Shown here piece after piece: positions 36,348 through 45,415 of a DNA stretch of 64,000 nucleotides. How positions within the stretch are numbered: position 1 is the stretch's first letter; each line of letters opens with the position of its first letter. The DNA is from Paenibacillus sp. FJAT-26967 (GTDB lineage: Bacteria; Bacillota; Bacilli; Paenibacillales; NBRC-103111). The notes beneath the pieces are model-generated. The model did no database searches, had not been told where the DNA came from, and saw only the letters and a program-made list of their open reading frames with translations. The translations under genes and the position numbers were made by a program. The stretch is from contig NZ_LMXH01000001.1 of NCBI RefSeq assembly GCF_001541095.1, positions 694,048-758,047 on the forward strand, read 5' to 3'.

Positions 36348-37295
36348 ATGTTAATGTCCACTACCGTACCGGCCAAACGGACTGCGATGCAGAAACTCGG
36401 CCTGGACAAAGCCGCAACTCAAAAAGCGATTTTTCTGCTGCTGGCTATCGTCCCGCCCTTCGGAGGGTATCTTGTTCTGACCCTATTCCCGAATATTCTA
36501 TCTGTCTACTATTCCCTGTTAGACTGGGACGGGCTTACGGATTCGACTTTCGTCGGATTCGATAATTTCGTCAGTGCCTTCCAGGACCCGTTCGTATGGC
36601 GGGCACTCTGGCACAATCTGCTTCTTATGCTGTTCATCCCGGTTCTTGTAGTTCTTATTTCGCTGCTGCTGGCTTACTTAATAACGAACAAGGGCTACAA
36701 AGAGAGCGGCTTTCTCAAGATTCTGTTCTTTTTTCCGAATGTATTGTCCACGGTCGTCGTTGCCCTGCTATGGGCCTTTATTTACGACGGTTCTTACGGA
36801 CTGTTGAATGAATTGCTCAGTCTGACCGGCCTGAATCTGGATAACTTCTACTGGCTTGGAGACGAGCGAACCGCATTGTGGGCGCTTATTCCTCCGTGGG
36901 TATGGGGAGGAGTCGGCTTATACGCGATCGTATTCGCGAACGCCATGATGGCGATCCCGAAGTCGCTGTATGAAGCGGCGATGCTCGAAGGTGCAGGACA
37001 TATGACGAGGCTGTTCAAAATTACAATGCCGCTGGTTATGCCGGTCGTGCGGGTAAGTGCCTTGTTCCTGATTGTAGGAACGCTGAAAGGTTTTGAAATG
37101 GTGCTTATTCTCACTAACGGCGGTCCTTCCGGTGCAACGGATATTATCGGCTTGTATATGTTTAACCTTGCGTTCGGCAACGAGTACCACAACTACGGCT
37201 ATGCTTCTGCCGTCGGAATGATTTTGTTTGTTATCCTGGTGACGGCGAAACTGCTCATGGATAAGTTCGTGCCTAATCGCGGTGTTGAGTTTTAA
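36348..37295 (+). CDS. Sugar ABC transporter permease, MalF type
   Basis: 315 residues with six membrane helices. The EAA loop contacting the ATPase is at EAAMLEGAGHMTRLFKITMP. One of two CUT1 permeases; 60 bases after the binding protein gene, GAGGAG 8 bases before ATG. Confidence 0.92.
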   Translation: MLMSTTVPAKRTAMQKLGLDKAATQKAIFLLLAIVPPFGGYLVLTLFPNILSVYYSLLDWDGLTDSTFVGFDNFVSAFQDPFVWRALWHNLLLMLFIPVLVVLISLLLAYLITNKGYKESGFLKILFFFPNVLSTVVVALLWAFIYDGSYGLLNELLSLTGLNLDNFYWLGDERTALWALIPPWVWGGVGLYAIVFANAMMAIPKSLYEAAMLEGAGHMTRLFKITMPLVMPVVRVSALFLIVGTLKGFEMVLILTNGGPSGATDIIGLYMFNLAFGNEYHNYGYASAVGMILFVILVTAKLLMDKFVPNRGVEF

Positions 37296-37325
37296 TTACT
37301 CTTTAGTTTCAAGGAGCGATACAAT

Positions 37326-38162
37326 TTGACTGAAAAACGGACGTTTGCCGACTTGCTCTGGCGTGCTGTGTTGTATGGGTGGGCGCTTTGCATTCTGTTT
37401 CCCTTGGTTTGGGTCATCTATGAATCCCTCAAGACCAATCCTGAATTTTTTCAAAATATATGGGCGCTTCCCAGCCAAATTCAGTGGCAGAACTACTCCA
37501 ATGCATGGAATGAATACGGCTTCGGACGCGCTCTGCTTAACACTCTGTATTATGTCGGGGGAAGCCTGATTGTCTCTCTGTTCTTTACCACGATTAATGC
37601 GTATGCGCTGACCCGGATGCAGTTTAAAGGCAGAAATCTGATCTGGAGTCTGATTATGCTGTCTTTGTTCCTGCCGGGGGTTAATGCACTCGTTCCCCAA
37701 TATGTCGTGATGCGTGAGCTCGGCTTGACGAACAGCTTAACCGGCTTGATCATTCTGTCGAGTCTGGGCGAAAGCGTGTTTTACTTGATGCTCCTCGGAG
37801 GATTTATGAAATCCTTGCCTAAGGATCTGGAGGAGAGCGCCACCATGGATGGGGCTTCCTTGTTTCAAATCTTCTGGCGTGTCATTGTACCTCTCTCCAC
37901 ACCCGGTATTGTGACCGTAGCTATTTTCAAATTCATGGGGTACTACAATAATTTCATGGGACCGTTCATATATTTGAGTGATCCGGACAAATATCCGATC
38001 GCCGTTCAAATGTATCAGGCTAACAAATTAATGGAGTTCAGCGCCGATTGGGTCACATTATTTGCAGGCGTTACGATTGCCATGATCCCGTCCATCATTA
38101 TTTTCGTTCTGTTTCAGCGGCTTATTATGGAAGGAGCCACCATGGGAGCAGTCAAAGGATAA
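37326..38162 (+). CDS. Sugar ABC transporter permease, MalG type
   Basis: 278 residues, six membrane helices, EAA loop EESATMDGASLFQIFWRVIV. TTG start at 37326, 10 bases after AAGGAG; no ATG fits. Completes the membrane part of the importer. No ATPase gene follows, so it presumably uses a shared MsmX-type ATPase, as many Bacillales CUT1 systems do. Confidence 0.91.
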   Translation: MTEKRTFADLLWRAVLYGWALCILFPLVWVIYESLKTNPEFFQNIWALPSQIQWQNYSNAWNEYGFGRALLNTLYYVGGSLIVSLFFTTINAYALTRMQFKGRNLIWSLIMLSLFLPGVNALVPQYVVMRELGLTNSLTGLIILSSLGESVFYLMLLGGFMKSLPKDLEESATMDGASLFQIFWRVIVPLSTPGIVTVAIFKFMGYYNNFMGPFIYLSDPDKYPIAVQMYQANKLMEFSADWVTLFAGVTIAMIPSIIIFVLFQRLIMEGATMGAVKG

Positions 38163-38175
38163 ATATACGATAAGA

Positions 38176-38203
38176 GAGCTTGCCGGGGGCAGGCTCTTTT
38201 TAT
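38176..38203 (+). terminator. Terminator of the CUT1 operon
   Basis: AGAGCTTGCC/GGCAGGCTCT (one G-U) with a tiny loop and T-rich tail, 13 bases after the last permease. Confidence 0.88.
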
Positions 38204-38396
38204 TTGACATTCTTGCAGGAAAACCTGACATATACAACTTCGAGCAGGTGGACAAGCAGCTGTTTGGCTGGAGAGTTGAGGATATTGCGCTGCTGATTTT
38301 TACTTTTTTTATCCCCAAAAAAGCTAATACCAAGTACAATGCAAGTAGGGCACAATACGTGCCTGTTACCTACATACGAACAAGGGGAATGCGAAC

Positions 38397-39788
38397 ATGA
38401 AAAAATGGATGAAAATGATTCTGCCTGCCGCTCTGGCTGTTACGATCGGAACCGCAGCCTTGCCGGCACAGGAAGCTCAGGCTTCCATTATCAGCTCCAG
38501 CGGATGGGAGTACTACAACCTGAACGGTTATGCGGACGAAGGGGATTCCGAAAGCGGCATTTACAAAGAGAATGAAGCAACGGGAGAAGTTGTTAAACTT
38601 ACGGACGAGTGGACAACAGGGGACATCTATGTAACGGGGGACTGGGTGTATTATACCGTTATAGCTCCGCTTGATTTTATGGGTGGCGACGGTATGATGC
38701 CCAGTTATATGATGCGAATCAAAAAGGACGGAACCGGCAAGGAGCAGATCTCCCGAGAGAAGATCTATACGATGGCTGTCGAGGGCGATTGGATCGTTTA
38801 CAGTGCCTATGAAGGAACCGATAAGTATGAAGGAAACAAGCTGATGAGAATGAAAGCGGATGGCACGGAGCTATCCTCTTTTACAGAGGATAGCGCCATT
38901 CTGCTGGCAGGCAAGGATGGATGGATTTATTACATCAACGCAGCCGATGAACACCTCTACCGGGTGAAAACAGACGGAACAGGCAAGACCCGACTGGCCG
39001 ATGAATACAGCAATATCCTGTACGGAACCCTTCAAATCGAAGATGATCTTCTTCTATACACGGGATCCAAAGAAAAAGAGAGCGGGAGCAGTGCCTCATA
39101 CGTCATCCGGTTGGATGGCTCCGGCAAAATCAAAATTTCGGATGAGGAATCTTTCCTCGAATCCGTCGATGAGGAATGGATTTACTATTACGACATGGAC
39201 CCGGAATCCTATGATTTCATCTATACCAAAATCAAACGGGACGGAACCGGCAAAACCCGTCTGGAAGAGCCGGCTCCAGTTGATCCTTCCACTGACCCCG
39301 CAGCGCCTGCTTTCACTGATGTAAGCGGACATTGGGCGGAAAATGCGATTGCATGGGCCAAAGCCTGGGAAATATCTTCCGGCTACCCGGACGGAACTTT
39401 CCGGCCGGATAGCAATGTCTCGGAAGAAGAGTTCCTCAAGATGTTTCTGGCTGCTTTTGGCGTAGAAGATGAGCTTGGAGACCAGGCTGTCCGCTGGTCG
39501 GATGCCTACTATGAGTTTGCTGCAGAGCGCAACTATCCGGTGCTTGGCGATACGAGCACGGATGCCAAGAGCAGATTCATTACCCGCCAATCGGTCGCAG
39601 AGATTATGGCCAAAGCGGACGGAGCAGATGTGCTTGGTGATCAAGCGGTCCAGTATTTGCTGGACATGAGTTATTCCTCAGGCAAGAATGGCGCGACTGT
39701 CGAAGGTTATGCCGGCCAGGATACGCTTACGCGTGCAGAAGCGATCCAGTTTATTAGAAATGCTATAGAGAATGGTCTGGAGATCTGA
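38397..39788 (+). CDS. Secreted beta-propeller-like protein with an SLH domain
   Basis: 463 residues. Signal peptide MKKWMKMILPAALAV, cleavage near AQA-SI (about residue 30). Residues about 35-290 carry recurring KxDGTGK.. and W[IV]YY units (for example KKDGTGKEQIS, KTDGTGKTRLA, KRDGTGKTRLE), the DUF5050-type propeller repeats. A Pro/Asp linker then leads to one clear S-layer homology domain (FTDVSGHWAENAIAWAK, YPDGTFRPD) and a degenerate second one. Likely anchored to wall polysaccharide. AAGGGGA precedes the ATG. A small dyad (GGCAC/GTGCC, 38349-38363) lies just upstream. Confidence 0.88.
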   Translation: MKKWMKMILPAALAVTIGTAALPAQEAQASIISSSGWEYYNLNGYADEGDSESGIYKENEATGEVVKLTDEWTTGDIYVTGDWVYYTVIAPLDFMGGDGMMPSYMMRIKKDGTGKEQISREKIYTMAVEGDWIVYSAYEGTDKYEGNKLMRMKADGTELSSFTEDSAILLAGKDGWIYYINAADEHLYRVKTDGTGKTRLADEYSNILYGTLQIEDDLLLYTGSKEKESGSSASYVIRLDGSGKIKISDEESFLESVDEEWIYYYDMDPESYDFIYTKIKRDGTGKTRLEEPAPVDPSTDPAAPAFTDVSGHWAENAIAWAKAWEISSGYPDGTFRPDSNVSEEEFLKMFLAAFGVEDELGDQAVRWSDAYYEFAAERNYPVLGDTSTDAKSRFITRQSVAEIMAKADGADVLGDQAVQYLLDMSYSSGKNGATVEGYAGQDTLTRAEAIQFIRNAIENGLEI

Positions 39789-39830
39789 GAGCCGGAATCA
39801 TTCTTCTGAAAGAAGTTTGAAGGTTTTATA

Positions 39831-39881
39831 GGAATAAGAAAAGGCAGTTCCACATTGGCGGGAACTGCCTTTTCTTATTCC
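39831..39881. terminator. Long bidirectional terminator
   Basis: GGAATAAGAAAAGGCAGTTCC repeats inverted as GGGAACTGCCTTTTCTTATTCC, a 21-bp stem between convergent genes. Confidence 0.9.
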
Positions 39882-39927
39882 GGGCATGATGGTGCGTCCG
39901 CACTTGCCCAAGGACCGGTGCGCAGCT

Positions 39928-40425
39928 TTACAGGGCGGGAGCGAATCCTTCTTCGTTCAAATATTCCTCGGCTTCTTCCAAAGATTCGAATACCGAATCG
40001 AGATTTAGTCCGGCATACACGAACCATAAGTCATCTTCCATGCGGAGAGTAAGCGTCTGATTGCCTGGGCCTTGCCACAACTGTTCGTTCTTAGACTCAT
40101 TAGCCGCAGCAGAAGGAGCCGCCCCGGCTTCGATAGCCTGTGCCGCTGTACCGGACAAAGAACGAATGGACCGCTCTACGAGGGAGCGAAGCTGGTCTTC
40201 CGAATAGTCCCGGATGTTGACCATGCCTTTATCGTCGGCAGGACAATCCGGGATAAGGGCGGCATAGATATAACCGTTGCCGTTGGGGTGAACATGATAG
40301 GCAACGGTTTTTTTATCATGGGCACTTTCTTCGTAGTGAAAATTTACACGCCCGAGGGAAACGTTCTTCCGCTGCAGTTCGGGAAAAGACTCGAGAATCG
40401 CGATTTTTTGATCAAAGCTTAGCAT
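39928..40425 (-). CDS. Hypothetical cytoplasmic protein
   Basis: 165 residues, acidic. N-terminal half has alternating strands (VNFHYEESAHDKKTVAYHVH, YIYAALIPD), then a helix and Ala-rich linker, then strands LTLRMEDDLWFVYAGLNLD and a final helix SLEEAEEYLNEEGF. No family recognised; looks like a conserved Bacillales small protein. ATG at 40425 chosen because TTGGAGG lies 5 bases upstream; the frame runs further up without a site. Confidence 0.75.
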   Translation of the reverse strand: MLSFDQKIAILESFPELQRKNVSLGRVNFHYEESAHDKKTVAYHVHPNGNGYIYAALIPDCPADDKGMVNIRDYSEDQLRSLVERSIRSLSGTAAQAIEAGAAPSAAANESKNEQLWQGPGNQTLTLRMEDDLWFVYAGLNLDSVFESLEEAEEYLNEEGFAPAL

Positions 40426-40614
40426 AGCTGCCTCCAATTTACCGTACCTAGTTTGATGTGATTGTAACACATCGGTTTACTTTCGAACAATGGAAGCACG
40501 CTGTCCGGCTTCTTTAAGAACAGCAGCTTCGTCTTCTGACGGCGGTTTGTCTTCTTTTTCGGTCCGGGCCCGCATACGGTAATAATAATGCCGCAGGACG
40601 GGGGAGGAACGGGG

Positions 40615-41430
40615 ATGATCCGGCGAAGATGGAGGAGCAAACCTACCGGCAAGCAAGGCTGGAAAAAAAGGCTGTTCATCGCGCTGCTCATTTTCATGCT
40701 GATCTCGCTGCAGTCGATGATTATGATCGAACGGAATCTGAAGCCGCCTCTTATGAACCTGGCCAAAGTCCGGGTGAAGCAGATGGCAACGGAATCCATC
40801 AATGAAGCAATCTCGGACCGGGTTTCCAAAGGGACGAATTTCGAGAAGCTGATTGATTGGAAAACCGACAGCGGCGGTAAAGTGACGGGATTCCTGCTCA
40901 ATTATTCCGAGCATATGCGGATTACATCCGAGACGCGCAGCGCTGTACAGCAGCAGCTGGACAGTCTGAAGGAGCTGCCGGAACACATTCCGCTGGGGCA
41001 GGCGATGGGAAGTGCTATTCTGGCATCGTTCGGACCGAAAATTCCGATCCGGCTGACACCTGCCGGGGCGGTTAAAGTAGATCTGAGCACACGGCATGAG
41101 AATGCGGGAATCAATATGATCTTAGTTGAAGTCTATATACGTATTGTGGCAGAAGTGTCAGTCATTATTCCGTTTGATTCCGAGCCGGAGATTGTCGAAA
41201 CGGAAATTCCGATTTCGTATTCTCTTGTTGTAGGCGACGTGCCCATGTATTACTTCGATAACAAAGGCAACCCCGTAGGGGCCAACAAGGATGCGGTGCC
41301 TCCGAATATTTCGCTGCCGAATATGAAGCAGCCGGCCGCGCCGGGAAGCACCGGGACCACCCGTCCGGAGAACGACTCCGAGGGGGCAACGAAGACGGAG
41401 GAATCCCTGCCGGACGTGAAAAAGGAGTAA
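40615..41430 (+). CDS. yunB: Sporulation protein YunB
   Basis: 271 residues: short basic N-terminus, one membrane helix (LFIALLIFMLISLQSMIMI), and a large outside domain (NLKPPLMNLAKVRVKQMATE, IPLGQAMGSAILASFGPKIP) typical of YunB, a mother-cell sporulation protein in Bacillus. The Pro/Thr/Glu-rich C-terminal tail of about 40 residues is extra. GGAGGAA 7 bases before ATG 40615. Convergent with lytH, as part of the conserved yun/yut neighbourhood. Confidence 0.92.
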   Translation: MIRRRWRSKPTGKQGWKKRLFIALLIFMLISLQSMIMIERNLKPPLMNLAKVRVKQMATESINEAISDRVSKGTNFEKLIDWKTDSGGKVTGFLLNYSEHMRITSETRSAVQQQLDSLKELPEHIPLGQAMGSAILASFGPKIPIRLTPAGAVKVDLSTRHENAGINMILVEVYIRIVAEVSVIIPFDSEPEIVETEIPISYSLVVGDVPMYYFDNKGNPVGANKDAVPPNISLPNMKQPAAPGSTGTTRPENDSEGATKTEESLPDVKKE

Positions 41431-41515
41431 GCTGCGCTGCACTCAATGTGAAGTAAATCCCAGCACTGCACCTCTGAGGGCGCAGAGGCCGGCAGAACCC
41501 GGCAGAACCCTAAGA

Positions 41516-41554
41516 ACAAAGACCGCCTCCATGTCTAACTGAGGCGGTCTTTGT
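41516..41554. terminator. Bidirectional terminator between yunB and lytH
   Basis: ACAAAGACCGCCTC pairs perfectly with GAGGCGGTCTTTGT, 11-base loop. A short direct repeat (GGCAGAACCC twice, 41491-41510) lies beside it. Confidence 0.88.
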
Positions 41555-41627
41555 CGGCTGCGGAACAGGGCCCTCAATATGAAGCAGATGATGTGCTGAG
41601 CTTGCCCGCGATAACTATTCTTGTGCA

Positions 41628-42668
41628 TTATTTGCGGGTAGGCTTCTGCTTTTTACGGTCCTCGTTTTCATATTTTTTTAAGGACGGATAAGGGTCGAAA
41701 GGCCAGTCAGTCAAGCCTCTGTCCTTATACATGCCGAAATGAAGGTGAGGGGGAAATTTACCGGATGTGCCGGGCTTTCCGTAGCCGGAACTGCCCACCC
41801 AGCCGATAACTTGGCCGGGCTCCACGACATCCCCTTCCTGAAGCTTTTTATCAAAGCCGGAGAGGTGCGCGTAGTAATGATAGACATTATCCAGGTCCCG
41901 GATACCGACTCTCCATCCGCCGTAAGGGTTCCAGCCTTTCACTTCAATATATCCGTAAGCCGTGCTTCGGACGGGCACTCCATATCCGGCGAATAAGTCG
42001 GTTCCCTCATGAATGCGAAAGCCTCCCCATCCTCTGCTGGCCCCCCACGTGCTGCGGTAAGAGTATTGAGCTTTAAGCGGAAGGGGAAAAGCATGCTGAT
42101 GGAGACTGAGAGTGCCGAATTTTTCATAGATAGCTGTGAATTGATCAATGCGCTGGACACTGCGTGTATTATTGTAGTAATCCCACAGGGAAATGCGTAT
42201 GTCCTCGGGAGTCCTGCCTTTGCGAAGCATCAGTGTGGCCATGGATGCCAATCGGTCGAGGTCGTTAGAACGGTCGGCCAGGCCGTCGCCTGAACCATCC
42301 TTGCCTACTCCTCCGAAGAATGCGATACTGCCGGGATCCGTATCTTCATGATCCGGGTTCATCATCCCTACCCAGGTTAATTCGGTGAAATCTATACCGA
42401 TCAGCCTGTTTGCGGGAGGAGGTTTCTTCGCGCTCTTGTTGAGCGTATGTTCATACCGGTCCACTGCCGCGAGCAGCGTCCAGGGGATGCCTGTGATCTC
42501 CCCTACCTTCTGCATTAAATCTTTACGTACGGCATCGGCGTTGCGCGGGGTATCAGCTTCAGGTACTTTGGACTCGCCGGCCGCCGCGGACGTATTCGGC
42601 AGGGCAAGCAGACAAAGCACCATACAGCCTGCCAGCCAGCGGTGATTGCGCCGTGTTGCTCTTTTCAT
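41628..42668 (-). CDS. lytH: M23-family cell wall peptidase, LytH-like
   Basis: 346 residues: signal peptide (WLAGCMVLCLLALPNTSAAA), a helical N-domain, then a LytM/M23 domain with zinc ligands in HEGTDLFAGYG and HLHFGM and VGIRDLDNVYHYYAHLSG. In Bacillus LytH (YunA) trims peptide side chains of spore cortex to single L-alanine; the neighbours yunB, lipA and yutD are the same as there. ATG at 42668 after GAGGGTGG; the upstream open frame has no signal peptide and no site. Confidence 0.88.
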   Translation of the reverse strand: MKRATRRNHRWLAGCMVLCLLALPNTSAAAGESKVPEADTPRNADAVRKDLMQKVGEITGIPWTLLAAVDRYEHTLNKSAKKPPPANRLIGIDFTELTWVGMMNPDHEDTDPGSIAFFGGVGKDGSGDGLADRSNDLDRLASMATLMLRKGRTPEDIRISLWDYYNNTRSVQRIDQFTAIYEKFGTLSLHQHAFPLPLKAQYSYRSTWGASRGWGGFRIHEGTDLFAGYGVPVRSTAYGYIEVKGWNPYGGWRVGIRDLDNVYHYYAHLSGFDKKLQEGDVVEPGQVIGWVGSSGYGKPGTSGKFPPHLHFGMYKDRGLTDWPFDPYPSLKKYENEDRKKQKPTRK

Positions 42669-42699
42669 CCAACCACCCTCTTTTTGGGGATAATGAACA

Positions 42700-42730
42700 T
42701 AGGATGCGCAGATCAGGCCGTTTTTTATCC
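42700..42730 (-). promoter_or_regulatory. Possible SigG promoter for lytH
   Basis: Minus strand -10 CATCCTA (42700-42706) fits CATNHTA; -35 GGATA (42726-42730) has one mismatch and a long 19-base spacer. Bacillus lytH is SigG-dependent, which makes it plausible. Confidence 0.4.
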
Positions 42731-42797
42731 GGGGAAGAGCAGAGAACTCCTGCCATCTGCAAGGATTGAAAAGCGGCGTGGATTGTTTTGGCATTCG

Positions 42798-42806
42798 TGC
42801 TATAAT
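42798..42806 (+). promoter_or_regulatory. Extended -10 promoter of lipA
   Basis: TGCTATAAT; the transcript would have a 120-130 base leader containing an inverted repeat (GGCCTCCGG / CCGGAGCC with one bulge, about 42832-42873). Confidence 0.55.
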
Positions 42807-42939
42807 AAAAAAAGCTCGGCTTCGATACCGGGCCTCCGGTTGATGCTGGATTACAATGCCGCGCCCGGAGCCTGAATTGGACCGTCTAAAGAAACCGCAG
42901 GCCGCAAGCGGCGCGAGCGAATAGAAGGTGGAGCATGAG

Positions 42940-43824
42940 ATGGCAACGAAACAGCAGCAGCGTAAGCCGGAATGGCTGAAAATAAAATTGAATACGGATG
43001 ATAATTTTAAAGATATCAAGAATATGATGCGATCTAAGACCCTTCATACCGTATGTGAAGAAGCCAAATGCCCGAATATTCATGAATGTTGGGCGAACCG
43101 TACCGCCACTTTCATGATTCTGGGCGATATTTGTACAAGGGCTTGCCGTTTCTGTGCCGTTAAGACCGGCCTTCCGACGGAGCTGGATCTTCAAGAGCCG
43201 GAACGCGTGGCAGACGCTGCCGCGCAAATGGGCCTCCAGCACTGCGTTGTCACCTCGGTGGCCAGGGATGATTTGAAGGACGGCGGCGCTACGATTTTTG
43301 CCGAGACAATCAAAGCAGTCCGCGGTAAAATGCCGCTGTGCAGCGTAGAGGTGCTCATCCCTGACTTTATGGGAGAAGAAGATTCTCTCCGTATCGTGAT
43401 GGATGCGAAGCCGGACATTCTGAATCACAATATCGAAACCGTGGAAAGAATGTCGGATCATGTTCGTGCCAAGGCTAAATACAGCCGATCCCTGGAACTG
43501 CTGGCACGCGCAAAAAAGATGAATCCGGATATTCCGACTAAATCGAGTATTATGATCGGTGTAGGGGAGACATGGGACGAGATTCTGCGCACGATGGATG
43601 ATCTCCGCGCACACAACTGCGATATTATGACAATCGGACAATATTTGCAGCCGACTCCAAAACATTTGGCTGTAGAGATGTACTATACACCGGAGCAGTT
43701 CGCTCTGTTGAAGGAAGAAGGAATGAAGCGGGGATTCCGACATGTTGAATCCGGCCCGCTCGTCCGCAGCTCGTACCATGCGCATGAGCAGGTCCGATCT
43801 GCCTCGCAGACGTCCGCTCCATGA
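42940..43824 (+). CDS. lipA: Lipoyl synthase
   Basis: Radical-SAM enzyme that inserts two sulfurs into octanoyl groups on E2/GcvH. 294 residues. Auxiliary cluster cysteines in [12 protein letters not shown], radical-SAM motif in CTRACRFC, and the C-terminal RSSY that ligates the auxiliary cluster ([10 protein letters not shown]) are all present. ATG 42940 follows GGTGGAG; a GTG at 42928 is in frame. Followed 30 bases later by yutD. Confidence 0.96.
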   Translation: MATKQQQRKPEWLKIKLNTDDNFKDIKNMMRSKTLHTVCEEAKCPNIHECWANRTATFMILGDICTRACRFCAVKTGLPTELDLQEPERVADAAAQMGLQHCVVTSVARDDLKDGGATIFAETIKAVRGKMPLCSVEVLIPDFMGEEDSLRIVMDAKPDILNHNIETVERMSDHVRAKAKYSRSLELLARAKKMNPDIPTKSSIMIGVGETWDEILRTMDDLRAHNCDIMTIGQYLQPTPKHLAVEMYYTPEQFALLKEEGMKRGFRHVESGPLVRSSYHAHEQVRSASQTSAP

Positions 43825-43854
43825 CCGATACCGGTACATAGGGGAGGAATAGGT

Positions 43855-44673
43855 ATGATTCACATCGGAGGCAGAGCCTACGAGTTGGTGACCGAACACC
43901 GCAACGGATGGAATCAAGAGGTATTCAAGGACCGCTACAGTGAAGTCCTTGAACGCTACGATTATATTGTTGGAGACTGGGGTTATAATCAGTTGAGGCT
44001 GAGAGGATTTTTCCGCGAATCTCATTCCAAAGCTGCCAAGGAATCTTCCATTGCATATCTTCAAGACTATTTAAATGAATATTGTAATTTCGGATGTGCT
44101 TATTTCATTCTGGAGAAGCTGCCGGGCAAGCATCAGCCGCCTGAGCTGTCTTCTGAAGAGGAAACGGGAGAAGGCGGGGCTAAGCCCGCCAAATCTCCAC
44201 AGGCTTCCAAGGCGGACTCGGAAGCGGAGCCGCCGCGGGATAACAGGCAGAGACCTTCACGCGAGCAGCGCTATGAGCGTCAGGAGCGTCAAGAAGGCGG
44301 CGGCAGACCTGAAGCCAAGCAGGAAGGCAAGGCCGAGCAGCAGCGCGGTGAACGGAGTGACAAAGCGGAGCATTCGTCCCAGGGTGGCAGGCAGCAGCGC
44401 CAGCAGGAGGGGAACCGTCAGGACGGGCATAATTCGCAGAAGCCAGGCAAGTCTCGTTCTCCCCGTCCTCCCCGCGGCGAGCAGCAGAACCGTGGAGGAG
44501 ATTCACCGCGCGGTGAGCGCGCGTCTTCCGAGGGTAAACCTCCTCGTCAGGGCGGAGGCAATTCCTCCATTGGAACCGGAAGCGCTCCAGGACAGGGCCG
44601 TTCGGGTAAGCCGGCTCAGCCCAATCAGGGACAAGCCCCCCATAACGCACCTACAGGTCCGCAATCTTCTTAA
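43855..44673 (+). CDS. yutD: YutD-like protein with a long disordered tail
   Basis: 272 residues. The first ~85 (AYELVTEHRNGWNQEVFKDR, YDYIVGDWGYNQLRLRGFF, YCNFGCAYFILEKL) match the YutD family, which is usually only about 100 residues. From about 95 to the end the chain is extremely Gln/Arg/Gly/Ser/Glu/Pro-rich with RGEQQ, PPRG, RQQRQQ and RGGD-like pieces and almost no hydrophobic residues: an intrinsically disordered tail. Codon use stays normal, so it is not a frameshift. Function of YutD is unknown; the tail suggests RNA or polymer binding by inference. Confidence 0.85.
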   Translation: MIHIGGRAYELVTEHRNGWNQEVFKDRYSEVLERYDYIVGDWGYNQLRLRGFFRESHSKAAKESSIAYLQDYLNEYCNFGCAYFILEKLPGKHQPPELSSEEETGEGGAKPAKSPQASKADSEAEPPRDNRQRPSREQRYERQERQEGGGRPEAKQEGKAEQQRGERSDKAEHSSQGGRQQRQQEGNRQDGHNSQKPGKSRSPRPPRGEQQNRGGDSPRGERASSEGKPPRQGGGNSSIGTGSAPGQGRSGKPAQPNQGQAPHNAPTGPQSS

Positions 44674-44719
44674 TTATTCGTCTAAGTAATTAATCGCTGT
44701 AGGTTTGTGCGCCACAACA

Positions 44720-44763
44720 AATAACCCGCTAATCCATCGTTGAAGATGAATTAGCGGGTTATT
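44720..44763. terminator. Bidirectional terminator
   Basis: AATAACCCGCTAAT/ATTAGCGGGTTATT with a partly paired interior, between yutD and the convergent DUF3243 gene. Confidence 0.88.
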
Positions 44764-44818
44764 CCGCGTTGGATAGGGGGTTGATGCCTATAAATGCCTT
44801 GAGGTTTAACTAAGACCT

Positions 44819-45175
44819 TTAATTGGCTTTGTCCGCTTTAAGCGCAAGACGAACGAGCATGTGCGCAAGGGCATGACGTTCTTCCTGGCGGCCTACATTC
44901 CAAAGCTCCTTAAGCAGGTTCTCTTCGGAGTTGCGCGGCTCTTCATGCTCCGCTAAGTATCCGGCTACTTTCTCCGCTGTTACAGCCAGCTGTTCTTCTC
45001 CGAGGCCGATACTTTGTCCGACATGGACACGGCTGCCGAGGTAAGATTTAAATTCGTCAAAGTTTCTCAGGATTCTATCTTTTTCACTGGGTTCAATCCG
45101 GTCAATTACATCTCCGACTTTGTTAGGGTCCATATTACCTTCTCTGTCGATCATATGTCTGTTATTCTCAGTCAT
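44819..45175 (-). CDS. DUF3243 family protein (YmfJ-like)
   Basis: 118 residues. The segment from FDEFKSYLGSRVHVGQSIGL through VAGYLAEHEEPRNSEENLL to ELWNVGRQEERHALAHMLV is the DUF3243 pattern seen in Bacillus YmfJ; the ~30-residue polar N-terminus is additional. Helical, soluble, function unknown. AGGAGG lies 9 bases before the ATG. Confidence 0.85.
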   Translation of the reverse strand: MTENNRHMIDREGNMDPNKVGDVIDRIEPSEKDRILRNFDEFKSYLGSRVHVGQSIGLGEEQLAVTAEKVAGYLAEHEEPRNSEENLLKELWNVGRQEERHALAHMLVRLALKADKAN

Positions 45176-45341
45176 TTCGTAACGCCTCCTATTACCTGTA
45201 TAAGGTTGGTATAATGTTACAAGGGATGATTACCCTGTCATTCCATATTTGAATCTTATCGGTCTCTCTGTTGTTGAGGTCTGCGTCTTTAGTATTTGTA
45301 AAAGCACAGCGTTTATTCGGAAGAATTGTCAGCGGACAAAT

Positions 45342-45367
45342 AAAATAAGCCCGTTATTAACGGGCTT
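45342..45367 (-). terminator. Terminator after nadK
   Basis: AAGCCCGTTA/TAACGGGCTT hairpin; minus strand continues ATTTTATTTG. 49 bases beyond the nadK stop. Confidence 0.75.
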
Positions 45368-45415
45368 GAAGATAGGAGATAACTTGTAGAAATAACAGGC
45401 TGCGCATAACCGTAT

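Noticed and set aside
42886-44064. 392-codon minus-strand frame opposite lipA
   Set aside because: lipA has all catalytic motifs on the plus strand; the opposite frame is Cys/His-rich nonsense.
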